Origin: DATGPD01 sp041398565
GTDB taxonomy: Bacteria; Planctomycetota; UBA1135; UBA2386
Direction of reading: 5' to 3'
Length of the DNA: 64,000 nucleotides
Assembly (NCBI GenBank): GCA_041398565.1
Contig: JAWKUN010000005.1
Location: 124,001-188,000, forward strand
In this document: positions 16,718 through 26,065 of the stretch, in pieces
Position numbering within the stretch: position 1 is the first letter of the stretch
How the letters are laid out: every line of letters begins with the position of its first letter
The notes under the pieces: model-generated
Database searches by the model: none
Told to the model about the DNA's origin: nothing
Seen by the model: the letters and a program-made list of their open reading frames with translations, nothing else
Translations under genes and position numbers: made by a program

Positions 16718-16754
16718 CCGCGCGAGCTGCCAATCCACACGATGGCGCGCGGTC
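16716..16754. terminator. Terminator hairpin at the end of the atp operon
   Basis: GACCGCGCG (16716-16724) pairs perfectly with CGCGCGGTC (16746-16754) across a 21-nt loop. It starts inside the atpG stop codon and sits between convergent genes. No T-tract. Confidence 0.5.
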
Positions 16755-16776
16755 GGTTCGGGCGCCCTCGGCGCTC

Positions 16777-18066
16777 TCAGTTGTTGATCAGCGCCGAGCC
16801 CAACGCGCTCAGCCCGATGCCGGCCCCCTGCAACACCATCGTCTGGCAGTTGAGGATGCCGCCGACCAACGCGGGATTGTTGGGGATCGGCAGCGTCCAC
16901 ACGGCGTACCCGAACGGATCCACGACCCCGGTCTGCGTCAGCTCGATGCTGGTGTAGAGGGAGCAGCCGGGCAGTCCGAAGGCCGCCAGATCGAGGGGCA
17001 ACGGGATGCCTCCCCACTGCGTCGACGAAAAGCCCACCAGTTGGACGATCGGGAGATTGGCGGCGCCCGAGTTCTGGAAGTCGACGAAGTAGCTCAGGCT
17101 GCCGCCCGGAGCCGCCGGAGCCGCGATCGTCTCCTGGTCGGGTCGGTAGGAGGCGGTGCCGGTACAGCCCGAACCAGTGGTCCACCAATGCTGGACGTAC
17201 TGCCAGAGGTCGTTCCGGTAGAGGCCTCCGTTGATCGGGCCGCCGGCATAGATCAACAAGCCCAGCGCCGGACCGGCGTATGCCACGCCGGCCTCGATCC
17301 GCGACGGCGGGCGGGTCGCGGGCACGTACTGCGTCGTCCACCTGGTGCCGTCGTAGGTGTGGATGTCGCCGGTGGTCGCATCGACCAGGACGGTGACCCC
17401 GTGGTCGGCGTCATAGGCGAGGAGCGGCTCGCTCACGACCGGACCAGTCACCGGCGCCGACCACGCATTCCCGTCCCACTCGCGCGTGCCCGCGTTCCCG
17501 CCGTACCAGACGCAACGGTGGCGCGCGACGTCGAACGCGAGCGGACCGTTGCCCGGTCCGGTGGCGACCTGCGACCAATCCGTGCCGTCGTACCGCCAAG
17601 TGTCGGGACCGACCAGCAGGGTCACGCCACGCGCGGCATCGAAGGCCATGCCGGCGCGCACCGTGCGCCCGGGGTTGTGCGCAGTGAAGCTCTGCGTCCA
17701 GGTCGTCCCGTTCCACTCCCACGTATCGAGGCGGTTGACCCCGCCGGGATAGACGCCGCCGTAGAGGACGTACACCCCGCGCCGGGAGTCGTAGGTCATG
17801 GACGCGGCGCCGCGCTTGGTCGGACGCGCCGGTGGATTGAGGAAGCTCCAACCGCCACGTCTGTAGGCCATCGTCATGTCCAGACCGTCGATCGCATCCC
17901 ATCCGCCGAACACGAGCGCCTCGCCGTTGCGACCCGCCATGGCCGGCCAGTCCACGTCGAAGGGGCCGGTGTTCGCGAGCTGATTCCAGTGCCCGGCGCC
18001 GTCCTGAGCTCGAGGCAAGCCGCAGAGACAGGCGAGAACGAAGAGACGAAGGGTCGGGTGTCGCAT
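16777..18066 (-). CDS. Secreted Kelch-like propeller protein with shared C-terminal domain
   Basis: 429 residues with a signal peptide (MRHPTLRLFVLACLCGLPRAQ). Residues about 30-300 contain repeated Kelch-like blades with signatures such as MTYDSRRGVYVLYGGVYPGG, DTWEWNGTTW and MAFDAARGVTLLVG. The last ~130 residues, from GSGCTGTASY, form a separate domain with conserved Cys (GSGC, LPGC) and LPLDL motif, also found at 21607, 23123 and 49702. Likely exported; ligand unknown. No Shine-Dalgarno is obvious before the ATG at 18066. Confidence 0.75.
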   Translation of the reverse strand: MRHPTLRLFVLACLCGLPRAQDGAGHWNQLANTGPFDVDWPAMAGRNGEALVFGGWDAIDGLDMTMAYRRGGWSFLNPPARPTKRGAASMTYDSRRGVYVLYGGVYPGGVNRLDTWEWNGTTWTQSFTAHNPGRTVRAGMAFDAARGVTLLVGPDTWRYDGTDWSQVATGPGNGPLAFDVARHRCVWYGGNAGTREWDGNAWSAPVTGPVVSEPLLAYDADHGVTVLVDATTGDIHTYDGTRWTTQYVPATRPPSRIEAGVAYAGPALGLLIYAGGPINGGLYRNDLWQYVQHWWTTGSGCTGTASYRPDQETIAAPAAPGGSLSYFVDFQNSGAANLPIVQLVGFSSTQWGGIPLPLDLAAFGLPGCSLYTSIELTQTGVVDPFGYAVWTLPIPNNPALVGGILNCQTMVLQGAGIGLSALGSALINN

Positions 18067-18463
18067 GGCACCATGAGAGGAACGGCGCCGCCGAAGTTCA
18101 GCAAGGACCTCGAGAACCGAGGGCGGGAGACGCGCGCGGATGCGCCTCGGTGGCGCTGGAATCGGCGCGGCCGAGCGTGCTCCGGGAGCCGCCGTTCGGC
18201 GGCCGAGTCCGACTGACCCCGCCGCAAGGACCGTGCGCCCACCTGGTATTGTCCCGGATGCGGGCACAACGACCGTCGACAGTCCCCTTGGGCAGCCGAA
18301 GGGCGCTCGACGCGGTGGCAACCGGCCTCCACCAGGACGGGCGAGCACACCGACCACACCAATCTCGTTCGACGCCGCACTCGAGGGTCGGGAACCGCGC
18401 GCGCTGCGTGCACCGGAGCAGCCCGGGTTCCGGGCGCCTCGGGCTCTCGACGCCTGGGTGGGC

Positions 18464-18469
18464 TACGAT
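18464..18469 (+). promoter_or_regulatory. -10-like hexamer before the sigma factor gene
   Basis: TACGAT, 12 nt before the ATG at 18482, would give a leader of about 6 nt. No convincing -35. Confidence 0.3.
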
Positions 18470-18481
18470 CGCGCGCTGCCG

Positions 18482-19087
18482 ATGAAGTACGGCGCCGACG
18501 ACAACATCACCGAGTGCCTGCGGCGGATCCAGGGTGGCTCCAACGCCGAGCAAGCCGCCAACGAACTCTGGTCTGTGGTCCACGACGAGTTGAGGAAACT
18601 GGCACGCGTGCGCCTTCGTGGGCAAAGCGACGGAGGAACCCTGCAAGCGACAGCGCTCGTGCACGAAGCCTACCTACGCCTGGTCAGACACGACCCGGGT
18701 CACGGCGACACGCCCAGCGAGTGGAAGGACCGTGTGCACTTCTTCGCTGTGGCGGCCACGGCGATGCGGCAGATCCTCTCGAACCACGTCCGTGACAAGC
18801 GCGCGGACAAACGGCAGGTCCCGAGCGGATCGCGCGTCACTCTGGCCATCGTCTCGGACACGGAGTCGGCGAGCCAGATCGACCTCATGGCCTTGCACGA
18901 CGCGCTCACCCAGCTCTCGGAACTGGATCCGACGCTGGCCCGGGTCGTCGAGCTTCGCTTCTTCGCCGGCATGTCGTTCGGGGAGATCGCGCACGTCATG
19001 GACGTGTCCGAGCGCACGGTCGAGCGCCACTGGCGCACGGCCCGCGCGTGGTTGAGCGGCCGCCTGCGCGAGACCCAGGAGCCATGA
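18482..19087 (+). CDS. ECF-like RNA polymerase sigma factor (TIGR02999 type)
   Basis: 201 residues. Region 2 contains LQATALVHEAYLRLVRHD and VHFFAVAATAMRQILSNHVRDKRADKR, the hallmark of the TIGR02999 ECF-like family common in planctomycetes and acidobacteria. Region 4 is LDPTLARVVELRFFAGMSFGEIAHVMDVSERTVERHWRTARAWL, a helix-turn-helix for -35 recognition. Its stop overlaps the kinase start (ATGA), so sigma factor and kinase are made together; kinase control of the sigma factor is a reasonable inference. Confidence 0.92.
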   Translation: MKYGADDNITECLRRIQGGSNAEQAANELWSVVHDELRKLARVRLRGQSDGGTLQATALVHEAYLRLVRHDPGHGDTPSEWKDRVHFFAVAATAMRQILSNHVRDKRADKRQVPSGSRVTLAIVSDTESASQIDLMALHDALTQLSELDPTLARVVELRFFAGMSFGEIAHVMDVSERTVERHWRTARAWLSGRLRETQEP

Positions 19088-21561
19088 GACCCGAGGAGTT
19101 CCGCCGGGTGCAAGAGTGCTTCCTGGCGGCGGCAGAGCTCCCCGAGAGCCAGCGCGCGGCGTTCCTCGACGCGCAATGCGAGGGCGACGCCGACCTGCGA
19201 GCTGCGGTCGAGGATCTGCTGGCCCAGGACGCGGATCCGCTGCGGCTGAGCGGCGCGGTGGCGATGCGGTCGCGGCTCGCAAACCTCTACCAAGATGGTC
19301 AGCCGGCAGGGGAACGGCCGACTTCGCCGCAAGCCACCGCGGACCGACCGGACTCCATCCACAACTACCGCATCCTCGGCAAGATCGGCGAAGGCGGCTT
19401 CGGAACGGTCTACAAGGCAGAACAGGTATCGCCGGTGGAGCGGACCGTGGCGATCAAGGTCATCAAGCTGGGGATGGACTCGCGGCAGGTCGTCGCGCGC
19501 TTCAACCTCGAGTTCGCCGCGTTGGGGAAGATGAAGCACCCCCACATCGCCCACTTCCTCGAAGCCGGCCACACCGAAGCGGGGCAGCCGTACTTCGTCA
19601 TGGAGTACGTCGACGGCGCGCCCGTCCACGAGTTCTGCGACGCTCGGCGACTGGCCGTGCGCGAGCGCATCGCTCTGATCGTCAAGGTGTGCGGCGCCAT
19701 CCACCACGCCCACACCAAGGCCGTCATCCACCGCGACATCAAGCCGTCCAACGTCCTGGTGGAGGGCGGGCCGCACGGGCCGACGCCGAAGGTGATCGAC
19801 TTCGGGATCGCCAAAGCGATCTCCGGCGAGGACGACGCCGGCGCCAGCCTCACACAACAGGGCCAGGTCATCGGCACGCCGGCCTACATGAGTCCGGAGC
19901 AGGTGGCCGCTTACGGGGAGAAGGACATCGACACGCGCTCCGACGTCTACTCGCTGGGCGTCGTGCTGTACGAACTCCTGACCGGGACCGTGCCGTTCGA
20001 GTCGGGCAAGGCCGGAAGGCCAGGGATCCTCGAGTACGAGCGGCTGGTCCGCGAGGTCGATCCGCCACGCCCGAGCCTGTGCGTGCACGCGAGTGCGGTA
20101 CTCGACAGGGTGGCGGCGGAGCGCGGCACGGCCCCGTCTTCGCTGTACAGGATGCTGCGAGGGGACCTGGACTGGATCGTCATGAAGGCGATCGAGAAGG
20201 CTCCCGAACGGCGCTATCAGTCGGCACAGGCACTGGCCGACGATCTCGGGCGCTACCTCGCCGACGAGCCGGTCGAAGCCCGGCCGCCGACGACCCTGTA
20301 TCTGCTGCGCAAGTTCGGCCGCCGCCATCGCGGCGCGCTGATCGCCAGCGCCCTCATCGTGGCGCTGTTGGCCGGCGGCATCGTCGCCACCGCGATCGGT
20401 TGGGCCAGAGCCGACGAAGAGGGCGCGATCGCCGAAGCCGTGCAGCGCTTCTTGACCGACGATCTCCTGGCCTCGGTCTCGCCGGAGGCACAGGGCTTTG
20501 CCGTCAGCATGGCGAGCGTGCTGGATACGGCCGCGAAGTCGATCGACGCGAAGTTCGCCGATCAGCCGCGGGTCGAGATCGCCGTGCGGTTGGCGATCGG
20601 CAGGACCTACCGCGCGCTGGGGCGCCTGACCGACGCGCAGCCGCACCTCGCACGCGCACATCGGTTGGCCGTCGACACGCTGGGGGATGCGCACCCCGAC
20701 ACGCTGGACGTCGCCCTCGAGCTGTCGCGGTGGAATCTGTGGCAGGGGCGGAACGTCGAGGCCGAGCGCTTGGCTCGCGGGGCCTTCGAGGGCCGGCGCC
20801 GGATCTTCGGTTTGCACCACGCCGACACGGTCGAGGCGTTGACCGAGTTGGCTGCCGCGGAGATGGAGCGGGGTCGGCTGGACGAGGCGCGCACTCTGTT
20901 CCAGCAGGCCAAGGACCTCGCGATCGAGATCGCGGGCCTCGAGAACGAACTCGCCATCGCGCCGATGCACGGCCTGGCACACGTGACCTCGGAAGCCGAA
21001 TCGAAGCGCAAGGAGTCGCGAGCCGAGACGACCGCTCTGTTCGAACGGGTGCTCGCCCTGAGCCGAGCGGTCCACGGAGACGACCATCCGAGCACGCTGC
21101 GGCGGATGAACGACCTCGCGTTCCGATTGGAGTCGACCGGGCGGGCCGACGAGGCCGAGCCTCTCTACCTCGAAGTCAGTCGCCGGCAGGAGCGCATCCA
21201 GGGTCGACATCATCCGGGCACGATGACCACACTGCTGAACGTGGCCCGTCTCTACGGGATCCGCGGGCGGCTCGACGAGGCAGCGGAGCTGCTCGAGGAG
21301 CTTCGCGCCGCCGGCCGGGAGAACAACCGCGACCACGATCCCGGCTTCTTCCTGCCGGCGATCGACCTGGCGAAGGTCAGGGCCGAGCAAGGGCGTCACG
21401 ACGAGGCGGCCACGATCTTGGACGAAGAGCAGCAGCGGCTGCATCACCTGGCCGACGACTCGTTGCCGATCCGACGCATCGCCGGCGCGAAGTCCTGGCT
21501 ACAGGCCTACCGAAGCCAGGCGAAGCCGAACCGGGAGTCCGCGCCCGACGACCACAAGTGA
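19084..21561 (+). CDS. Membrane Ser/Thr kinase with TPR sensor region
   Basis: 825 residues. A short N-terminal helical segment precedes the PknB-like kinase domain (about residues 95-390): GEGGFGTVYKAE (glycine loop), AIKVIK (lysine), VIHRDIKPSNV (catalytic loop, about 213) and VIDFGIAKA (DFG, about 239), then GTPAYMSPEQ. A transmembrane helix (ALIASALIVALLAGGIVATAIGWA) lies at about 417-440, followed by TPR-like repeats with the HPDTLDVALELSRW and HHPGTMTTLLNVARLYG signatures to the end. All catalytic residues are intact. Translationally coupled to the ECF-like sigma factor upstream. Confidence 0.92.
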   Translation: MRPEEFRRVQECFLAAAELPESQRAAFLDAQCEGDADLRAAVEDLLAQDADPLRLSGAVAMRSRLANLYQDGQPAGERPTSPQATADRPDSIHNYRILGKIGEGGFGTVYKAEQVSPVERTVAIKVIKLGMDSRQVVARFNLEFAALGKMKHPHIAHFLEAGHTEAGQPYFVMEYVDGAPVHEFCDARRLAVRERIALIVKVCGAIHHAHTKAVIHRDIKPSNVLVEGGPHGPTPKVIDFGIAKAISGEDDAGASLTQQGQVIGTPAYMSPEQVAAYGEKDIDTRSDVYSLGVVLYELLTGTVPFESGKAGRPGILEYERLVREVDPPRPSLCVHASAVLDRVAAERGTAPSSLYRMLRGDLDWIVMKAIEKAPERRYQSAQALADDLGRYLADEPVEARPPTTLYLLRKFGRRHRGALIASALIVALLAGGIVATAIGWARADEEGAIAEAVQRFLTDDLLASVSPEAQGFAVSMASVLDTAAKSIDAKFADQPRVEIAVRLAIGRTYRALGRLTDAQPHLARAHRLAVDTLGDAHPDTLDVALELSRWNLWQGRNVEAERLARGAFEGRRRIFGLHHADTVEALTELAAAEMERGRLDEARTLFQQAKDLAIEIAGLENELAIAPMHGLAHVTSEAESKRKESRAETTALFERVLALSRAVHGDDHPSTLRRMNDLAFRLESTGRADEAEPLYLEVSRRQERIQGRHHPGTMTTLLNVARLYGIRGRLDEAAELLEELRAAGRENNRDHDPGFFLPAIDLAKVRAEQGRHDEAATILDEEQQRLHHLADDSLPIRRIAGAKSWLQAYRSQAKPNRESAPDDHK

Positions 21562-21606
21562 TCGGTTCGGGCGCAGGATCCGTCGGCGGCCGGTGAACGC
21601 GCGCCT

Positions 21607-22845
21607 TCAGTCGCGGCGGCCGAAGGTCACGTCGAGACCTTGCGACATCGCCACTCCCTCGACGGCGTTGACGTCGACCACGATCCCCTGGAAGTAGAGC
21701 CTCAATCCGTCCAGCAGCGGATCGGCCGGCGTGCTGAGCGGGAGATCCAGACCCGCCGGAGGGATGTTCAAGGTGAGGGTGATGAGCGGGCTGACCAGGA
21801 TGTTGCCACCGAAGATCGGCAGCATCGCCGGGCGCGCGCCGATCACCAACGCGCCCAGGGTGGGGTTGGCACCACCCTGGGTGTTGCCGAGGAACAGGGA
21901 GTTGTCGAGACCGACGATCGGCGGAAGAGCGAGGCGCAGCGCCGGCACCCCGCGGCCACCGGGCACACCCTGGCCGTAGAGCTGACTCACCGGCGGCGTG
22001 CCAGCGAACGAAGCCTCGGCGTCGTCCAGTTCCCATCCGAGGTCGTGCAGGTTGCGGAAGCGGCTGGCGAAGTCGACCTCGTTGTCGCCGAAGAACATCC
22101 GAGTCTGACCCAGCACGTTCACGTCACGGTAGACCGCGTCGTAGCGCAGCACGTTGGTCGAGTCGTAGTAGGACTCGAACTCGAACATCCCCCGGCCGTT
22201 CTGCCCCTCGATCCCGTTCTGACTGATGAACTGGGCCTCCGTCATGCCCAGGACCAGATCGTGCGTCTCGGCGCCGGGAAGATAGAACCCGTCGTAGCGC
22301 CGGACATTGGCAGCGTCCAGGTAGGTGTCGAACGCGAAGAGCCGCAGGCTCTGCCCCGTGTTGGTCTGGTAGGTGGAGAGGAAGTCCGGCTGGAGTTGAC
22401 CGAGGTGCAGCTGCCCGCCCGAGCCGACACGGAACGCCGCGGCGTACAGCCGCGTGCCGTCGTTCTCCCTCCACGAAGAGAACGACTGCAGGCGCAGTCC
22501 CTGGAGACCCAGGACTCGCGCCGTCTCCTCGAACTGCGGCGCGGTCATGTCGCTGCGCAGCTCGTAGGGCGCGCTCGTGTCCGGTCGGAACAGAGCGTCG
22601 TGCTTCACCAGGCCGGTCTCGTCACGGTAGGAGTTGATGTCGTTGATGTAGGAACCCTGCGCCGCGAGCGTCGTCGCCGCGGCTTCGAGCTGGCTGAACG
22701 AGTGCCGGAGCCTCAGGGCGGTGGGAGTGGAGGCGTTCCGGAACGCCGATGCGTAGGTCTTCTGGGCTTCGAGCCCGCTGCTCGAGAGGGCGAGCGCAGA
22801 CAAGATGGCGACGATTCGGGTCGGGGACATGGCGGGGAACTTCAT
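21607..22845 (-). CDS. Secreted protein with bacterial tandem repeat domain 1 (BTRD1)
   Basis: 412 residues; signal peptide in MSPTRIVAILSALALSSSGLEAQ (ATG 22845, or 22830). Residues about 70-260 contain three to four ~45-residue repeats, each with the pattern M(T/S)xxQFxxxxxxLGxQGLRLxSFxxYxxxxxxRYxAxF, matching the PF17660 tandem repeat found in polyglycine hydrolase-like proteins. The C-terminal ~125 residues (from YGQGVPGGRGVPALRLALPPIVG) resemble the domain shared with other secreted proteins here but lack its Cys pair. Function unknown. Confidence 0.75.
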   Translation of the reverse strand: MKFPAMSPTRIVAILSALALSSSGLEAQKTYASAFRNASTPTALRLRHSFSQLEAAATTLAAQGSYINDINSYRDETGLVKHDALFRPDTSAPYELRSDMTAPQFEETARVLGLQGLRLQSFSSWRENDGTRLYAAAFRVGSGGQLHLGQLQPDFLSTYQTNTGQSLRLFAFDTYLDAANVRRYDGFYLPGAETHDLVLGMTEAQFISQNGIEGQNGRGMFEFESYYDSTNVLRYDAVYRDVNVLGQTRMFFGDNEVDFASRFRNLHDLGWELDDAEASFAGTPPVSQLYGQGVPGGRGVPALRLALPPIVGLDNSLFLGNTQGGANPTLGALVIGARPAMLPIFGGNILVSPLITLTLNIPPAGLDLPLSTPADPLLDGLRLYFQGIVVDVNAVEGVAMSQGLDVTFGRRD

Positions 22846-23122
22846 GACGGGTCTCGTGAATCGGTTTGGATTGCAACCGGCCAGGTCACCCGACTCGAAC
22901 GGGTGAAGCGCGGCTGCCGGGGAAACACGGGACAGGCACGAGCACCGACAGGATTGTTGGCGAACGGCGCAAGTCCGCGCGTCGCCGGCGCGGTGGAGGG
23001 GCAGACGACCCCTCCGACCGCGCACCCGGATCGAGCGAGGTTCCGCGCTGCGTCCGGTCTGGACACCCGAGTCGGGGCGGCGGACGCCGTGCGGGTCCGC
23101 CACGGCTCCAAATCGTGCCGAG

Positions 23123-23710
23123 CTAGTTGTCCCCGAGGACCAGCCGCACCCCGTTCGAGGTGAGCAAGCCGCGGGCGTTGGCGCCCGGTGTCACCGTCAA
23201 CGCCTGAACCGCGACGGCGGCGCCGATGAGTTCGGGCCCGGCGGGGATCGACAGGAGCAACTGGGCCGACGAACTACCGGTCGCGAACGGCAGGCTCACG
23301 TACTGCGGGTTGGCGAACAGACGGCAGGTGGGCATGCCCAGGAAACCCAGGTCGATGCCCGGAACCTGCACGCCACCCACGAAGTCGACGCCGGCGACGC
23401 TCGCCGACGCGATGTTGGTGATCGCCAGGGTCACGTTGGTGCCGAGAACCGGGCGCGTCGCTGATTGCGACAGAGGCGGGACGCCGCAGCCGTTCCCGAG
23501 CGCGTCGGCGCGCGCGAACCAGCCCGCGACCTGCGACGTGAACACGATCGCTGGCAGGTCGCGGAACTGGTACTCCACGGCCGCCTGGGCCGGCAGCCGA
23601 GCCGGGTCCTCGGCGATCACCTCGACGAAATCGACCGTCATTTGGCCGGACACGCCGGCCACGGCAACGACCACCTCGCCCGTCGGAGCGTAGGAGGCCG
23701 ATCCGTCCAT
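23123..23710 (-). pseudogene. 3' part of the CHRD gene, beyond an in-frame TGA
   Basis: 195 codons directly continuing the frame of the CHRD gene at 23714 after one TGA and one AAC codon. The protein reads on naturally (EEIN-stop-NMDGSASYAPTGEVVV), which suggests a former TGG (Trp) codon. This part carries DFVEVIAEDPARLP and then, from GNGCGVPP, the ~125-residue C-terminal domain shared with other secreted proteins. An ATG (23710) follows the stop, but no Shine-Dalgarno or signal peptide is present, so independent expression would give a cytoplasmic fragment. Sequencing error is an alternative. Confidence 0.6.
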
Positions 23711-23713
23711 GTT

Positions 23714-24595
23714 TCAATTGATCTCTTCCCAGTCGCCCGCCGCCTGCTGCAGTCGGGCCTGCTGCAGGCCGGTGAACCGGCCGATCACGCTGCCGTGGTA
23801 CGAGAGTTCCACCGTGTAGCGCGTCACCCCGAGGGGCGACCAATCGAAGTCGATCTGCTCGTTGGTGCCGTCGATGTTCTCGATTGTGGTCACGGCGATG
23901 GGCGCGCCACTCGCGTCCAGCGCCCGCATCGTTGCCTTGGATCCCTGCCGCGATGCCTGCATGTTCGGGCACGAGAACGTCCCGACGCTGAAACGGGTGT
24001 TCGGCGGGAGGTCGAGGCGGACTCCGTCGGCGTTGCTGCTGCCGATGTCGGTGACCATGAGCTGGCATCCGCCGACGCTCTGCAAGTGCGCCTGGCCTAG
24101 CGCGACGTTGGCGACGGTGCCGAAGGTGGCCTGCGTCGACGACAGCCAGCGCACGCGGTTGCACGCCGGCTGCGCCACGATTTGACCGCGAACCTCGCCC
24201 GCCGGGTTGGTGGCGGTGTGCAGGTTGACGTAGGCGTTGCCGGCGAGAATGGCCTGCACCGCCGCCTGGGACAGCGAGATCTGCGCTTGTGCGATCTGAC
24301 CGGTGGAACCCGGGGTCGGCGTGAGGGCGGCGACGACGGGACCGTTGCTGCCGGCGGATCCCGTGTGGATGTGCGCCCCCGTGATGTCCGCGGACAGGCT
24401 GGCGAAGGTGCAGTACACCTCGGCTGTGGCCGTGAGCGGGTCGAGCACGACCGTCGCTTGGGCACTTCCGGTCGTGACGACGGGTGGCACTTCCTGTGCA
24501 CCCGTGAGCGGGAACTCGTAGCGCATGGCCTGCGCGCCACAGTTGCCGGCGAGGCAAACGATCCCCGCCAGCCAGGAGAAGGAGACTCTGTTCAT
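23714..24595 (-). CDS. Secreted CHRD-domain protein, interrupted at its 3' end
   Basis: 293 residues before TGA 23714-23716. Signal peptide MNRVSFSWLAGIVCLAGNCGAQA. Residues about 25-145 match the CHRD domain (YEFPLTGAQEVPPVVT at the start, ADITGAHIHTG and AYVNLHTATNPAGEVRGQI at the end), a beta domain named after chordin and found in bacterial secreted proteins. A second beta-rich region follows (SVGTFSCPNMQASRQGSKATM) with LGVTRYTVELSYHGSVIGRF. The combined frame to 23123 would be about 490 codons. The ATG at 24595 was chosen because it opens the signal peptide. Confidence 0.75.
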   Translation of the reverse strand: MNRVSFSWLAGIVCLAGNCGAQAMRYEFPLTGAQEVPPVVTTGSAQATVVLDPLTATAEVYCTFASLSADITGAHIHTGSAGSNGPVVAALTPTPGSTGQIAQAQISLSQAAVQAILAGNAYVNLHTATNPAGEVRGQIVAQPACNRVRWLSSTQATFGTVANVALGQAHLQSVGGCQLMVTDIGSSNADGVRLDLPPNTRFSVGTFSCPNMQASRQGSKATMRALDASGAPIAVTTIENIDGTNEQIDFDWSPLGVTRYTVELSYHGSVIGRFTGLQQARLQQAAGDWEEIN

Positions 24596-24954
24596 GACGC
24601 CCTCGCGGTCGCCAGACGGCGACGAGAAGAGAAAAGAGCGGGCCGCGCATCCGGCCTTCGCACCGACCGTAGCGACGCCCGCGGGCGGCGACAGCTGGGG
24701 TTTCTCCGCGCGCCGTGACCACTCGTCATCGCGCAGGTCGGCCAACCTGACTCATGCTGGTGTCGGCCAGGGAGTCGAGGCGCCCCCGGCCCGCGGGTGT
24801 CGCCGGGTGCCCGGGTCGCAGGCCGGCAGTCGGCCGCCGGCGATCGACGTGCCGAGGCTGGTGGCGTGAGCACCTACACGCGCGCGGCCGTGCTCGACGA
24901 TGGCGCGCGAGGATCGCGTCCGCCGGCGGGCGGGGCCGCAGGTCCGTCCTGCGC
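24596..24954. other. Intergenic region with a degenerate yjbQ-like segment
   Basis: 359 bp without a gene. At 24829-24873 the plus strand (GGCAGTCGGCCGCCGGCGAT..GCCGAGGCTGGTGG) resembles part of yjbQ at 25052-25103; on the minus strand both read ATSLG-x-x-(V/I)AxGRL. This may be the remnant of a partial duplication, or chance. Confidence 0.3.
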
Positions 24955-25377
24955 TCAAATCCCGGCCGGCCCACCCACGACATGCACGAGCACGTGCCGC
25001 TCGGAGCCGCGGCGCCGATGTTCCCACAGGTAGATGCCCTGCCAGGTGCCGAGCGCCAGTCGGCCTTCGGCGACCGGGATGCCGAGGCTGGTCGCGGTGA
25101 GGGCCGCCCGCACGTGGCTCGGCATGTCGTCTGGCCCCTCGGCGGTGTGCGTGTACAGCGGATCGCCGTCGGGGACCAGCCGGTCGAGCCAGCGCTCCAA
25201 GTCGCGCGCCGCCGATGGGTCGGCGTTCTCCTGGACGATCAGGCTGGCCGACGTGTGTGGCACGAACACCGTGCACAGGCCATCGACGACCCCGGCCGCG
25301 CGCACCTGGGCTTCGACCTCGCGGGTGATGTGGTGCAACCCGCGCCCGCGGGTGGAGAAGGTGAGGCGGCGCAGCAT
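24955..25377 (-). CDS. yjbQ: YjbQ/UPF0047-family protein
   Basis: 140 residues, the family's usual length. Characteristic motifs are GLCTVFVPHTSASLIVQENADPSAARDLERWLDRLVP, the histidine-rich HTAEGPDDMPSHVRAAL and the closing LGTWQGIYLWEHR. Members have weak thiamine-phosphate synthase activity; the physiological role is unsettled. TAGCAT lies 7 nt before the ATG and no Shine-Dalgarno is visible, so the transcript is probably leaderless. Confidence 0.92.
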   Translation of the reverse strand: MLRRLTFSTRGRGLHHITREVEAQVRAAGVVDGLCTVFVPHTSASLIVQENADPSAARDLERWLDRLVPDGDPLYTHTAEGPDDMPSHVRAALTATSLGIPVAEGRLALGTWQGIYLWEHRRRGSERHVLVHVVGGPAGI

Positions 25378-25384
25378 CGGCGCG

Positions 25385-25390
25385 ATGCTA
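25385..25390 (-). promoter_or_regulatory. -10 hexamer for leaderless yjbQ
   Basis: TAGCAT on the minus strand, 7 nt before the yjbQ ATG at 25377. Confidence 0.45.
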
Positions 25391-25482
25391 CCCGGCCCGA
25401 ACGGTCAGGATGCGGGCGGGCGATCGGCCGCACGGCGCGTGACACGGCGCAATGGCGACAAGGTCGCGCAACCGACGGATCG

Positions 25483-25690
25483 GGCTGCAAGTGCTGCGAA
25501 TCCTCACGGCGCGTGCGAAGTCTGCAGAGCGTGTGATTCGCCACGGTGCCGAACGTCGCCGTGCCGGCGCAGCACTGGAAGCCCCCGGCAACCAAGCAGC
25601 CTGCGACTCTCATGGTCGGCGCGTAGAGGCCAATCGCGCCTTTGGCGCGGCCGCAGGCTGCGGCGGTGCAGACCATGGTTCATTGGGAGC
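25483..25690. repeat. Dispersed intergenic repeat family 1, copy B
   Basis: Aligns over most of its length with 2967-3165 (GCTGCAAGTGCTGCGAATCC at the left end, ATGGTCGGCGC and GGCGCGGCCG towards the right). It lies in a divergent intergenic region, unlike copy A. Confidence 0.5.
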
Positions 25691-26065
25691 GACACGTGCG
25701 TCGCGGGGAGGAGGACTCGGAGACGAGATGAGAGGGCTCTTGCCAACAGCGTGCGTCTCTTGCGGACTGGTCGACGAGCCCGAATGCCGGACGCGCCCAC
25801 ATTTCGGACAGCCAGCGGGCGACTGTGGAACCCCGTCCGTTGCGAGAAGAGACCAGGACTCTCACGCGGCCTCCTCATCACGCCTCCTGACGGCCGCACA
25901 TCGCGACCGTCGCGACGAGCGCGGAATTCTCGTCAGGCCACGTTCTCCTGCAGCGTTCTCAATCGCTGGCAGATCGATCACCGGGCCGCGCCGTGAACGC
26001 CGCGGGTGACCGACATCCGTGCGCGCGTCTCGAGCCCGCCGGAATCAACGAACGGAGAGTCCACA

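Larger units (their letters stand above)
25378..26065. other. Long divergent intergenic region
   Basis: 688 bp between yjbQ (minus) and the secreted protein at 26066 (plus). Its left half holds repeat family 1 copy B (25483-25690). The right half has lower third-position GC than neighbouring genes in all frames and no convincing coding frame. Confidence 0.5.

Noticed and set aside
18700..21447. A 915-codon minus-strand frame opposite the Ser/Thr kinase
   Set aside because: It mirrors the kinase codons, has no domain, and arises from high GC. The plus-strand kinase has all catalytic motifs.
23714..23716. Recoding of TGA (Trp or selenocysteine) in the CHRD gene
   Set aside because: TGA ends many other genes here, so the code is standard. 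No SECIS-like hairpin is evident just after the TGA and the context suggests Trp, not a redox site. Nonsense mutation or read error is simpler.
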